This document shows positions 1-7,277 of a stretch of 64,000 bases of DNA, piece after piece (positions within the stretch are counted from its first letter, which is position 1; every line of letters starts with the position of its first letter). The position numbers and the translations under genes were made by a program. The stretch comes from Bacillus sp. CH30_1T (GTDB lineage: Bacteria > Bacillota > Bacilli > Bacillales > Bacillaceae_B). The stretch is from the NCBI RefSeq assembly GCF_008364765.1, contig NZ_VTUY01000017.1:1-64000 (forward strand), given 5' to 3'. The notes under the pieces were generated by a model. The model saw nothing but the letters and a program-made list of their open reading frames with translations, did not search any database and was not told the DNA's origin.

Positions 1-1
1 T

Positions 2-211
2 ACAGAACTTACAGAACTTAATAAAACTCTATATGCGAAACGCAAAGAAACGATCGAACGAGTCTTTGCGGACGCAAAAGAAAAGCATGGCATGCGTTGG
101 ACGACCTTAAGGGGTCTTAAAAAAGTTTCAATGCAGGCGATGCTTACGTTTGCTGCCATGAATCTTAAGAAATTGGCAAACTGGACATGGCGAGGACCAT
201 GTCCAGCCTAA
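2..211 (+). pseudogene. IS1182-type transposase, C-terminal end (cut by window edge)
   Basis: The open frame from base 2 to the TAA at 209-211 encodes 69 residues that resemble the C-terminus of IS1182-family DDE transposases (RKETIERVFADAKEKHGMRW, then a TLRGLKKVSMQA-like stretch and a terminal NLKKLANW). The N-terminal catalytic part would lie upstream of the window, so intactness cannot be judged. A terminator-like hairpin follows at 239-279. Family assignment is from recognition of the tail motif. Confidence 0.8.
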
Positions 212-238
212 AAAAAAGAAAAATCTTTTAAAATAACA

Positions 239-279
239 GAAAACCCCATCTTCGCTTAAATGCAAAGGTGGGGTTTGTC
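239..279 (+). terminator. Terminator after the transposase
   Basis: An AACCCCA / TGGGGTT stem flanks a loop of about 20 bases and is followed by a T-rich tract. A second hairpin (ATCACATACA / TGTATGTGAT, 290-314, then TTTTTTACA) follows. Either could end transposase transcription. Confidence 0.6.
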
Positions 280-314
280 TACGGTCTGTAATCACATACA
301 AGTATGTATGTGAT

Positions 315-557
315 TTTTTACATTTTTTGTATGTGGAATGTAGAGACGGTTTTCGTGTCTGCGGAAATGTCCATTCATCTCATAGCATTCGGAAGTATTT
401 CTGGAAAAAAAGTGAACAAAAAACACCATGATTCCTATATCTTTACGAATCAACCATTGGTAAAATTAGGCTATTAGGGCATAGCCTAAACTAATCACTG
501 TTTTACATTATTTATAACTGAGTCAAGGGATTCCCGGCTTATTGGAGGTGCCGTATT
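315..557. other. Intergenic region with a 9-bp inverted repeat
   Basis: No convincing gene is seen. A perfect inverted repeat, TTAGGCTAT at 466-474 and ATAGCCTAA at 481-489 with a 6-base loop, has no T-run. It could be an operator or part of an IS end. The right inverted repeat of the IS could not be located. Confidence 0.4.
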
Positions 558-560
558 ATT
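544..560 (+). promoter_or_regulatory. RBS that fixes the ATT start
   Basis: GGAGGTG at 544-550 is close to a perfect anti-Shine-Dalgarno match and sits 7 bases before ATT 558. No alternative canonical start lies within reach in this frame, so it is the main evidence for the rare start codon. Confidence 0.6.
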
Positions 561-2276
561 GATTTAAAAACCGATTACATTTTTATAACGATCAATCCAA
601 TCAACAAGGGTTGGTCGAGTGATAAGAAATACTATATTGAAACGGAGACTGGTGAAAGACTGCTGCTTCGGACAGCGCACAGTTCAGAATATGAGAGGAA
701 GAAGAGCGAGTTTGAAGCGATGAAGCGTTTGGCTGAAACGGGAGTACCCATGTCGAAGCCGCTGGAGTTTGGTACGTGTGACGATGGCGATGGGGTGTAT
801 ACTCTTTTTACGTGGTGTGACGGGGAAGACGCGGCGGATATGCTGCCTAAGTTGACCGATACGGAGCAATACGTGCTCGGGCTGAATTCGGGTCGTTATC
901 TCCGGAAAATCCACTCGATTTCTGCGCCAGCTGATCATGAGAAGTGGGAAACGAAGTTCAATCGCAAAGCGGACAGCAAGATCAAGCAGTACCAGGACTG
1001 TCCGGTAAAAATCGAAGACGGCGATCGAATCATTAAGTACATAGAGTCAAACAGGCATCTCCTGCGAGGACGGACGCAATCGTTTCATCACGGGGACTAT
1101 CACGTGGGGAATATGGTCATATCGCAAGAAGCAGAACTTTCCATCATCGATTTCAACCGGCATGACTTCGGTGATCCGTGGGAAGAGTTCAACCGCATCG
1201 TGAGGAGTGCTTCTGTCAGTCCTCATTTTGCGACAGGGCAGCTCAATGGCTATTTCAACGGACGGCCGCCGGAGGAGTTCTTCAAGCTCATGCTCTTTTA
1301 CATAAGCAGCAATATGCTGTCGTCGGTTCCATGGGCCATGGCGTTCGGGGAAGAGGAAGTGGCCGTCATGAAGGAGCAGGCGAAGGAAGTGCAGGGCTGG
1401 TTTGACGGCATGGATAATCCAGTGCCGACATGGTATTTGGAAAACTTTTATATTCAGTACATCCATCAGACCCCATACAAATTAAAGTCTCCTTTCGATT
1501 TCTCTTTTATAGAAGAATATGGGGAGGTCTTCAAGGTGTATGACGATCAGGACTCCGGAAATATCTGCTTCGGGGTAAAGAATGGCGACCAGAAAATGTT
1601 TATAAAATTTGCCGGAGCCCCGACAGCGCGATTTGAAGGCAAACCGGAAGATGCGGTCGCAGAGTTGAAGGATGCCGTAAAGGTTTATGAAGATTTGGCA
1701 CATCCCCATTTGGTCAAATTGCTTCGTTCGGAAGAAATCGGAGGTGGATTTGCCGCCATATTTGAATGGACAGACGGGGAATGCATGGGGAAAATGTACC
1801 CCCTGTCCAGGGAGAAATTCATGCAGATGCCGGACCGCACAAAGATGGACGTATTCCATGACATCCTCGACTTCCACATTCATGTGATGGAACAGGGGTA
1901 TGTGGCCATTGATTTTTATGATGGCAGTATTCTGTATGATTTTTCAAAAGATGAGACCCTGATTTGCGATATCGACCTCTATTCCAAACGCCCCTATATC
2001 AATAAAGTGGGCAGGATGTGGGGTTCATCCCGATTTATGTCGCCGGAGGAATTCGAACAAGGGGCTGTGATCGATGAAATCACGAATGTGTATCTGATCG
2101 GAGCCACCGCCTTTGCGCTGTTTGGTGGGGAGAAAGACCGGTCCATCGATAAATGGCGACTGAGTGAGAAGTTATATAGAGTGGCCTTGAAAGCTGTGAG
2201 CGATGATCGTGAGAAGCGTCAGCAGTCGCTGGCGGAGTTTAAGAAGGAGTGGATCAGGGACGATCTTGGAGTATAG
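558..2276 (+). CDS. Aminoglycoside-phosphotransferase/protein-kinase-like fusion protein, apparent ATT start
   Basis: Two kinase-fold domains are joined in about 572 residues. Residues about 1-290 look like an APH/choline kinase domain: catalytic HHGDYHVGNM near 177-186 and metal-binding IDFN near 197-200. Residues about 320-560 resemble a degenerate Ser/Thr kinase: DFYDGS near 452-457 replaces HRD-type residues and CDID near 470-473 replaces DFG. The in-frame ATG at 720 would remove the glycine-poor N-lobe, while coding sequence continues upstream to an ATT at 558 (or 555). A strong GGAGGTG lies at 544-550, 7 bases before 558, and no ATG/GTG/TTG occurs in frame back to the stop at 519. Substrate is unknown; small-molecule phosphorylation is only a family expectation. 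Monocistronic, followed by a palindromic element and a terminator. Confidence 0.8.
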   Translation: MDLKTDYIFITINPINKGWSSDKKYYIETETGERLLLRTAHSSEYERKKSEFEAMKRLAETGVPMSKPLEFGTCDDGDGVYTLFTWCDGEDAADMLPKLTDTEQYVLGLNSGRYLRKIHSISAPADHEKWETKFNRKADSKIKQYQDCPVKIEDGDRIIKYIESNRHLLRGRTQSFHHGDYHVGNMVISQEAELSIIDFNRHDFGDPWEEFNRIVRSASVSPHFATGQLNGYFNGRPPEEFFKLMLFYISSNMLSSVPWAMAFGEEEVAVMKEQAKEVQGWFDGMDNPVPTWYLENFYIQYIHQTPYKLKSPFDFSFIEEYGEVFKVYDDQDSGNICFGVKNGDQKMFIKFAGAPTARFEGKPEDAVAELKDAVKVYEDLAHPHLVKLLRSEEIGGGFAAIFEWTDGECMGKMYPLSREKFMQMPDRTKMDVFHDILDFHIHVMEQGYVAIDFYDGSILYDFSKDETLICDIDLYSKRPYINKVGRMWGSSRFMSPEEFEQGAVIDEITNVYLIGATAFALFGGEKDRSIDKWRLSEKLYRVALKAVSDDREKRQQSLAEFKKEWIRDDLGV

Positions 2277-2352
2277 GTCCGTCCCTGTTGTTTTCCCGTT
2301 AAGGTGTTATGAAAATTCACCGAATGTCTCAATTGAAAGGGACGGACCTCCG
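2276..2352. repeat. Palindromic REPIN-like element (GGTCCGTCCC type)
   Basis: GGTCCGTCCCTGTTG near 2276 and CAATTGAAAGGGACGGACC near 2331-2349 form inverted arms around a 40-base centre. The left arm begins at the stop codon of the kinase fusion gene. Similar non-coding palindromes occur near 6.5, 8.7, 16.4, 26.4, 29.6 and 63.1 kb. Confidence 0.6.
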
Positions 2353-2429
2353 CCTTTTTCAGGTGTGTTCCCCGACAAGGTGCAGCTCAGTCACCACTTT
2401 TTGTAGGAAATCAACAGCTTGTTTCACTC

Positions 2430-2460
2430 AACCACCATTCAATGGGTGGTTCTTTTTTTT
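2430..2460 (+). terminator. Rho-independent terminator
   Basis: AACCACC, loop ATTCAAT, GGTGGTT, then a long T-run (CTTTTTTTT). It ends the kinase-fusion transcript. Confidence 0.85.
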
Positions 2461-2552
2461 AGGCTGTTTTCGCATAAATTGGTGCTTTCAATTATAAAAC
2501 AGAAAATGTTTGAGAAGTATTGAAAAAAGGGAGAAAAGCCGTCAACTAATGA

Positions 2553-2801
2553 TTATTTTGTAGTAGTTGTTTTTTTACGCTGAATAACCAGAACAGCTAT
2601 TACAATTAAAAACCAGAGTAAAAACACACAAGCATAATAAGGATAGAAAGACGAATTATAGGCATAAATTGTTTTGTCAAATATCGAGGGGGCTCTCTTG
2701 TATTCAATTGCGTAGCTTCCCACAATCCCACTAAAGAGTGAAAATAATAAAAAACCTAAGGAACTTATAACAAGGTGAATGATGTAAATAAGTTTTTCCA
2801 T
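2553..2801 (-). CDS. Small two-helix membrane protein, unknown function
   Basis: An 82-residue protein with hydrophobic segments at about residues 5-28 and 55-74 and a basic Lys/Thr-rich tail. The start is supported by an upstream TGGAGGG on the minus strand, about 8 bases before ATG. It stands alone between two rightward genes. No family was recognised; the position next to htrA may be chance. Confidence 0.6.
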   Translation of the reverse strand: MEKLIYIIHLVISSLGFLLFSLFSGIVGSYAIEYKRAPSIFDKTIYAYNSSFYPYYACVFLLWFLIVIAVLVIQRKKTTTTK

Positions 2802-3064
2802 TTGGTTTACCCTCCATTAAATAACTTATCTTCCTCCTTGGTGTAATTTTACACTAAAGAGGAAGATTGTCAATTATCATTAATGCTTTCATAACTAAAA
2901 CCACAAAATTTACGAAAATAGCTTTTTTTACAAAAATCACCCTCCCCATTCCAAAAAACTTCCCACCCTGTACACACATTGTTAATAGTTTCGTAATATT
3001 TTCCCTCTAACATGAAATCAACAGCAAGGTTCAACAGTGCAAAATCAATAGAGGAGGAAATTAC

Positions 3065-4336
3065 ATGCTAGAACATAATAATCAAAATGAAGAAATGAAC
3101 TATAGGGAAACAAACGATACAGAAGTCATTCAAAAAGAAGAGATGCAACGGACTCCAAAGTCGAAAAAGCCGTTTAAAGGAAGAGGGTTTCTATCCACGG
3201 TGGGTGCCGGGATCATCGGTTCGGTCCTGACGCTGACGGTATTGCCTCAAACCGATTACTATCAGAACCTGGCTCAGCCGGGCATCGAACAATCAGCAGG
3301 TGACAACGGGCAGGTAGAGACTTCGGGAGATTCAGGAATCAATCCTACAACGGTTTCAACGGGTAGCGGCGATGTGGCGAATATTGTGGAAGATGCCTCT
3401 GAATCGATTGTCGGAATCGTCAATTATCAGCAGCAGAATGGCATGGGTGCTTCACAAGAAGCTCAAGCAGGGACAGGTTCAGGGGTTCTCTTCAAGAAAG
3501 AAGGGGATAGTGCATATATCATCACCAACAATCATGTCATCGAAGGGGCTTCTAAGATTGAAGTGTCTCTCTATGATGGTGAAAAGGCCGATGCGGAGCT
3601 GATCGGAGCAGATCCACTGACGGATCTTGCCGTATTGAAGATCGATGGGAAATATGCGGACAATCTGTTGGAAGTGGGGGATTCCAGTGCATTGCGTGCT
3701 GGTGAACAGGTGATAGCGATCGGGAACCCACTCGGTCTCGATTTATCAAGGACGGTTACACAAGGGATTGTCAGCGCCGTCGATCGTACCATTCCAGTAC
3801 AGACATCTGCTGGTGAATCTGAATTGAATGTCATCCAAACAGACGCGGCCATCAATCCGGGTAACAGTGGAGGGGCCCTCTTGAATTCAAAGGGAGAGTT
3901 GATTGGCATCAACAGCGCGAAGATCTCGAACTCCGGTGTAGAAGGGCTTGGTTTTGCCATTCCAAGTAAGGATTTCCTGCCGGTCGTCGATGAAATCATC
4001 GAAACGGGGAAAGTGGAGCGGCCGTATATTGGAATCGGAATGACGAATCTTGCCGATGTTCCGCGCCAATACCTGCCGGATCTGCCTAATGAAGTAGAAG
4101 GAGGTGTAGTCGTCGCGAGTATCGATCAAACATCAGCGGCAGCAGAAGCCGGTGTTAAAGAGGGCGATGTCATTACGGAGCTGAACGGAAAAGCAGTAGC
4201 GGATGTGGCCGACTTGAGAAGGCAGTTGTACGCTGACCTGAAAGTAGGGGATAAGATCGACCTGACCATCTTCCGGGATGGTAAAGAAATGACGATCAGT
4301 CTGACTCTTACTAGTAATGCAATGATGAATGGATAA
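3065..4336 (+). CDS. HtrA/DegP-type membrane-anchored serine protease
   Basis: Cell-envelope quality-control protease that degrades misfolded secreted proteins. It has an acidic cytoplasmic N-terminus (1-40), one membrane helix at about 42-60, a linker, a trypsin-like protease domain (about 100-300) and a PDZ domain (about 320-415). The catalytic triad is visible: His157 in TNNHVIEG, Asp187 in DPLTDLAV, Ser268 in NPGNSGGAL. The ATG follows AGAGGAGG closely. At 423 residues the size fits Bacillus HtrA/HtrB/YyxA proteins, but which paralogue is unclear. Those are usually CssRS-controlled in B. subtilis; no CssR box was confidently found here. The next gene, a PrsA-like foldase, fits an envelope protein-folding theme. 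Confidence 0.93.
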   Translation: MLEHNNQNEEMNYRETNDTEVIQKEEMQRTPKSKKPFKGRGFLSTVGAGIIGSVLTLTVLPQTDYYQNLAQPGIEQSAGDNGQVETSGDSGINPTTVSTGSGDVANIVEDASESIVGIVNYQQQNGMGASQEAQAGTGSGVLFKKEGDSAYIITNNHVIEGASKIEVSLYDGEKADAELIGADPLTDLAVLKIDGKYADNLLEVGDSSALRAGEQVIAIGNPLGLDLSRTVTQGIVSAVDRTIPVQTSAGESELNVIQTDAAINPGNSGGALLNSKGELIGINSAKISNSGVEGLGFAIPSKDFLPVVDEIIETGKVERPYIGIGMTNLADVPRQYLPDLPNEVEGGVVVASIDQTSAAAEAGVKEGDVITELNGKAVADVADLRRQLYADLKVGDKIDLTIFRDGKEMTISLTLTSNAMMNG

Positions 4337-4351
4337 AGTTGTGGTCTGTTT

Positions 4352-4440
4352 GCCTGGTACAAAGTGAGTGAAATGTACCAGGTACAGATCAAGTGAAATG
4401 TACCAGGTACAAATCGACCAAACTGTACCTGGCACCAGAA
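4352..4440. repeat. Tandem GTACCAGGTAC palindromes
   Basis: Two copies of the palindrome TGTACCAGGTACA, each preceded by AAGTGAA or AGTGAA, lie between an outer CCTGGTACA and a closing TGTACCTGGCACC. The whole block folds in several alternative ways. It resembles REPIN-like non-coding elements and sits between the htrA and prsA-like genes. Confidence 0.6.
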
Positions 4441-4489
4441 ACAACAATCGAAAGAATACAAATAATTAAAGATAAAGGAGTACGGGTGA

Positions 4490-5374
4490 GTGGATAAAAA
4501 GAAGCGTTTGATCACATTATGGAGTGTAATAGGAGGCATTGTCGTCGTCGGCACGATGCTTGTTATGTTCGGCTTTTCGAAGGATGAAGTGGTGGCAAAG
4601 GTGGGGGACAAGTCAATCAGTAAAGAGGATTTGTATACGACGCTTGTGGACCAGTATGGGGATGCTGCCCTGGATACACTGATTGCCGAGAAGATTGTGG
4701 AGCTTGAGAGTGACAAGAAGAATCTCACAGTCAAGGACAGTGAAATCGAGGAGGAACTGGAGTCGCTCAAAGAATCCTATGGGGGCGAAGAGGCATTCAA
4801 TGAGGCATTGGCCACAAGCGGAGCGAGCCTTGATAGTGTAAAAAAGAATGTCCAATCGTTTTTGTTAACGGAAAAGTTACTGAAGGACAGAGTCTCGATT
4901 TCGGATGATCAGATAAAGGAATATTTTGAAGCGAATAAAGAATCGTTTGCACAACAAGAGCAGGTAGAGGCAAGCCATATTCTTGTAGAAGATGAGGAAA
5001 CGGCAAAGGAAGTGAAGAACAATCTTGATGACGGAGGAGAGTTCGCGGAGCTTGCCAAAGAATACTCCACTGATACGTCCAATGCCGAGTTAGGCGGGGA
5101 GCTTGGTTACTTTGCAAAAGGTGAAATGGTGACGGAATTTGATGATGAGGCGTTTGCTATGAAGAAGGGTGAAATCAGTGAGCCTGTGAAGACGGAATTT
5201 GGCTACCATATCATCAAGGTGACGGACAAAAAAGATGCGAAAGAAGCGGTTCTTGACGATCATAAAGAGGAAATAAAGGATATTCTGTTTGATCAGGCAC
5301 TTCAAACGGAGTATGGGACTTGGCTTGAGGAACAGAAAGAGGAGTACCAAATCGAAAATTTATTGAAAAGTTAA
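4490..5374 (+). CDS. PrsA/SurA-like peptidyl-prolyl isomerase, membrane anchored
   Basis: A 294-residue extracytoplasmic foldase. It has an N-terminal membrane helix (about 7-28), a SurA/PrsA-like helical region, then a parvulin rotamase domain (about 155-250) with conserved ASHILV, GGELGYF and FGYHIIKV motifs, and a coiled, charged C-terminus. Unlike classical PrsA there is no Cys after the hydrophobic segment, so a signal-anchor rather than a lipoprotein is inferred. GTG start with AAAGGAG upstream. Expected role: folding of exported proteins, in line with the neighbouring HtrA protease. Confidence 0.88.
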   Translation: MDKKKRLITLWSVIGGIVVVGTMLVMFGFSKDEVVAKVGDKSISKEDLYTTLVDQYGDAALDTLIAEKIVELESDKKNLTVKDSEIEEELESLKESYGGEEAFNEALATSGASLDSVKKNVQSFLLTEKLLKDRVSISDDQIKEYFEANKESFAQQEQVEASHILVEDEETAKEVKNNLDDGGEFAELAKEYSTDTSNAELGGELGYFAKGEMVTEFDDEAFAMKKGEISEPVKTEFGYHIIKVTDKKDAKEAVLDDHKEEIKDILFDQALQTEYGTWLEEQKEEYQIENLLKS

Positions 5375-5430
5375 TGATCCGGCAAATGTTTGTTCATAAT
5401 TTGGTCATAGCTTCTGGAGAAAATGACAGG

Positions 5431-5486
5431 GCAGGGGATCGAATCCCGACTTCATCGTCAGCTACATAGATGGGTTCGATCCCTGC
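5431..5486 (+). other. Stem-loop before the repeat-protein gene
   Basis: GCAGGGGATCGAATCCC (5431-5447) pairs with GGGTTCGATCCCTGC (5472-5486), with one bulge and a 24-base loop. No T-run follows; the RBS of the next gene starts about 10 bases later. It may shield the transcript or modulate translation. Superficially tRNA T-arm-like, but no tRNA can be built. Confidence 0.5.
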
Positions 5487-5511
5487 AACACCAATAAAGG
5501 AGGAAATAATA

Positions 5512-6384
5512 ATGAATAAGAAAACACTAACGTATGTACTGACAGGTGCCTTATCTGTCGGGATCCTCGGGGCTATTCCAGCCTTAGCTGCCGAGGAGGA
5601 TACGGCGAAGACGAACGAATCGGCGGTTGTAAGCGGAAAGTCGGAGTTTGGCGGACATCGTGGCGGTGGGCATGGGAAGTTCCATCAGAATGAGGAACAG
5701 TTGAAGGAAAAAGCAGAAGAACTTGGAATCGACAGCACCGATAAGGATACACGAGAACTTGCCAAAGAGATCATGGGTGCTGAACTCGAAAAAAGAGCAA
5801 AAGAATGGGGCATTGAAACTGAAGGAAAAGATCACCGTGCCGTCATGGAAGAAATCCGGCAAGCGGAACTGAACGAAAAAGCGAAAGAGCTGGGCATTTC
5901 CACTGATGGAAAAGACCTGGAAGAGCTCTCTCAAGCGGTAAGGGAAGCACTAGTTAAACAAAAAGCTAAAGAACTTGGAGTGGAAACTGAAGGCAAGGAT
6001 CTGGATGAACTTGCAGATGAAGTCAGGGAAGCAGCACTTCTGAAGCAGGCAAAAGATCTTGGAATTGAAACAGAAGGAAAAGAGCATCATGAATTGAAAG
6101 AAGAGATATTCGAAGCTTCCATTCTAAAAGCCGCCAAAGAACTGGGCATTGAATCAGAAGGCAAAACGACGAAAGAACTGATGGAAGAAATCATGACCGA
6201 CCATGCCGATGAAGCAAAGAAACTGGATTTCTTCCCTTTCAATAAAGAAAAGGGTTTCTTTTTCCACAAGAGCGGTAAGGGCCATCATGGTGGTCCAGGC
6301 CATGGAAAGGGTCCTCATGGATCTGCGCCTGAGACAGAACAGAGTGAGGAACCGGCAGCCGAATCTCCAAGTGACACATTATAA
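5512..6384 (+). CDS. Secreted protein with six helical repeats and a His/Gly-rich tail
   Basis: A 290-residue exported protein with a Sec signal peptide (cleavage after about residue 27, PALAA). It has a Gly/His patch (GGHRGGGHGKFH), then six repeats of about 28 residues with consensus KAKELGIETEGKDxxELxEE, and a second His/Gly patch (GKGHHGGPGHGKGPHG) before an acidic tail. The His-rich flanks suggest metal or polyanion binding, but this is inference. The start at 5512 follows AAAGGAGG. Highly charged and probably helical. No named family was recognised. Repeat number may vary between strains. Confidence 0.8.
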   Translation: MNKKTLTYVLTGALSVGILGAIPALAAEEDTAKTNESAVVSGKSEFGGHRGGGHGKFHQNEEQLKEKAEELGIDSTDKDTRELAKEIMGAELEKRAKEWGIETEGKDHRAVMEEIRQAELNEKAKELGISTDGKDLEELSQAVREALVKQKAKELGVETEGKDLDELADEVREAALLKQAKDLGIETEGKEHHELKEEIFEASILKAAKELGIESEGKTTKELMEEIMTDHADEAKKLDFFPFNKEKGFFFHKSGKGHHGGPGHGKGPHGSAPETEQSEEPAAESPSDTL

Positions 6385-6393
6385 GGATTGGAA

Positions 6394-6420
6394 TCCCCGC
6401 CAAGTGAGCGGGGTTTTTCG
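6394..6420 (+). terminator. Rho-independent terminator
   Basis: CCCCGC, loop CAAGTGA, GCGGGG, then TTTTT. Placed 7-10 bases after the repeat-protein stop. Confidence 0.9.
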
Positions 6421-6474
6421 TTAGGAGGAAACAATAGAATGAATCAGTCAAAACGGCTATACTTTAGATAGGGA

Positions 6475-6537
6475 GCCATGGGGACAGGTACCTTGGCACA
6501 GTCGGAAATAGGAGCCACGGTACCTGTCCCCATGGTT
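6475..6537. repeat. Palindromic REPIN-like element (GGGACAGGTACC type)
   Basis: GCCATGGGGACAGGTACC and GGTACCTGTCCCCATGG form long arms, with an inner GGC/GCC pair, around a 20-base centre. A close relative lies at 8677-8740; together they bracket the two-component operon. Confidence 0.75.
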
Positions 6538-6572
6538 CTAAATAGAAAGAAGTCGGGAAAGGAGCGATGTTG

Positions 6573-7277
6573 ATGAACGTGCTGGTAGTAGAAGACAATA
6601 AGAGTGTCACGTCGATGCTTGAGATGTTTTTTATAAAAGAAGGGATTCAAGGAGAATTTGTCCACGACGGGGCTGATGGGTACCGGCGTTATAAGGAAGG
6701 TGAGTGGGATCTGGTCATCCTGGACTGGATGCTGCCGGGGATGGATGGCGTCACCATATGCAGAAAGATCAGGGAGGAAGGGTCCCAGGTCCCGGTCATC
6801 ATACTGACGGCGAAAGACAGTGAATCGGATCAAGTGCTCGGGCTCGAACTCGGAGCCGACGATTATGTGACCAAGCCCTTCTCGCCCCTTGCTCTGATGG
6901 CAAGGATACGGGCTGTTACGCGGCGATATCAAGGGGAGAAAAACAGTGGGGCAGGAACTCAGGATGTCTCGACGGCAGACTTCCAAATCAGTAAGGAAAC
7001 CCGTGAAGTCCTTCTGAAAGGCGTTCCCCTTACGAACCTGACACCGAAAGAATTTGAATTGCTTTATTATCTTTCACGTCATCCGCGTCAAGTGTTCTCG
7101 AGGGAGCAGCTTCTCGAACGCGTGTGGGGGTATGATTTTTACGGGGATGAACGGACGGTCGATGTCCATATCAAGCGGCTCCGCAACAAAATCGGCAGCA
7201 AGGAAAAGCCATACCTGCATACGGTCTGGGGAGTAGGGTATAAATTCGATGAGACGGCGGCCGGGGATGAAATTTAG
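6573..7277 (+). CDS. OmpR-family response regulator
   Basis: 234-residue DNA-binding regulator. The receiver domain (1-118) has acidic Asp7-Glu8, phosphoacceptor Asp51 (VILDWMLP), Thr79 and Lys101. The C-terminal winged helix (about 135-230) has the typical TPKEFELLYYL and DERTVDVHIKRLR motifs. Two in-frame ATGs exist; 6573 is 8 bases after AAAGGAG and is preferred over 6567. The 3' end overlaps the sensor kinase start, so both are co-translated. The regulon cannot be read from the sequence. Confidence 0.92.
   Translation: MNVLVVEDNKSVTSMLEMFFIKEGIQGEFVHDGADGYRRYKEGEWDLVILDWMLPGMDGVTICRKIREEGSQVPVIILTAKDSESDQVLGLELGADDYVTKPFSPLALMARIRAVTRRYQGEKNSGAGTQDVSTADFQISKETREVLLKGVPLTNLTPKEFELLYYLSRHPRQVFSREQLLERVWGYDFYGDERTVDVHIKRLRNKIGSKEKPYLHTVWGVGYKFDETAAGDEI

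Noticed and set aside
1047..1466. Long minus-strand frame opposite the kinase fusion
   Set aside because: It overlaps a well-supported plus gene and has no RBS or recognisable product.
2985..3000. Vegetative promoter before htrA
   Set aside because: TTGTTA and TAATAT are only 9 bases apart.
4126..4770. Long minus-strand frame across htrA and prsA
   Set aside because: It overlaps two real genes and includes the repeat region; low-complexity Ser content.
5431..5486. A tRNA-like TTCGATCC/TTCGAATCC T-arm pattern
   Set aside because: Neither arm fits a full cloverleaf, and the two segments pair with each other as one long hairpin.
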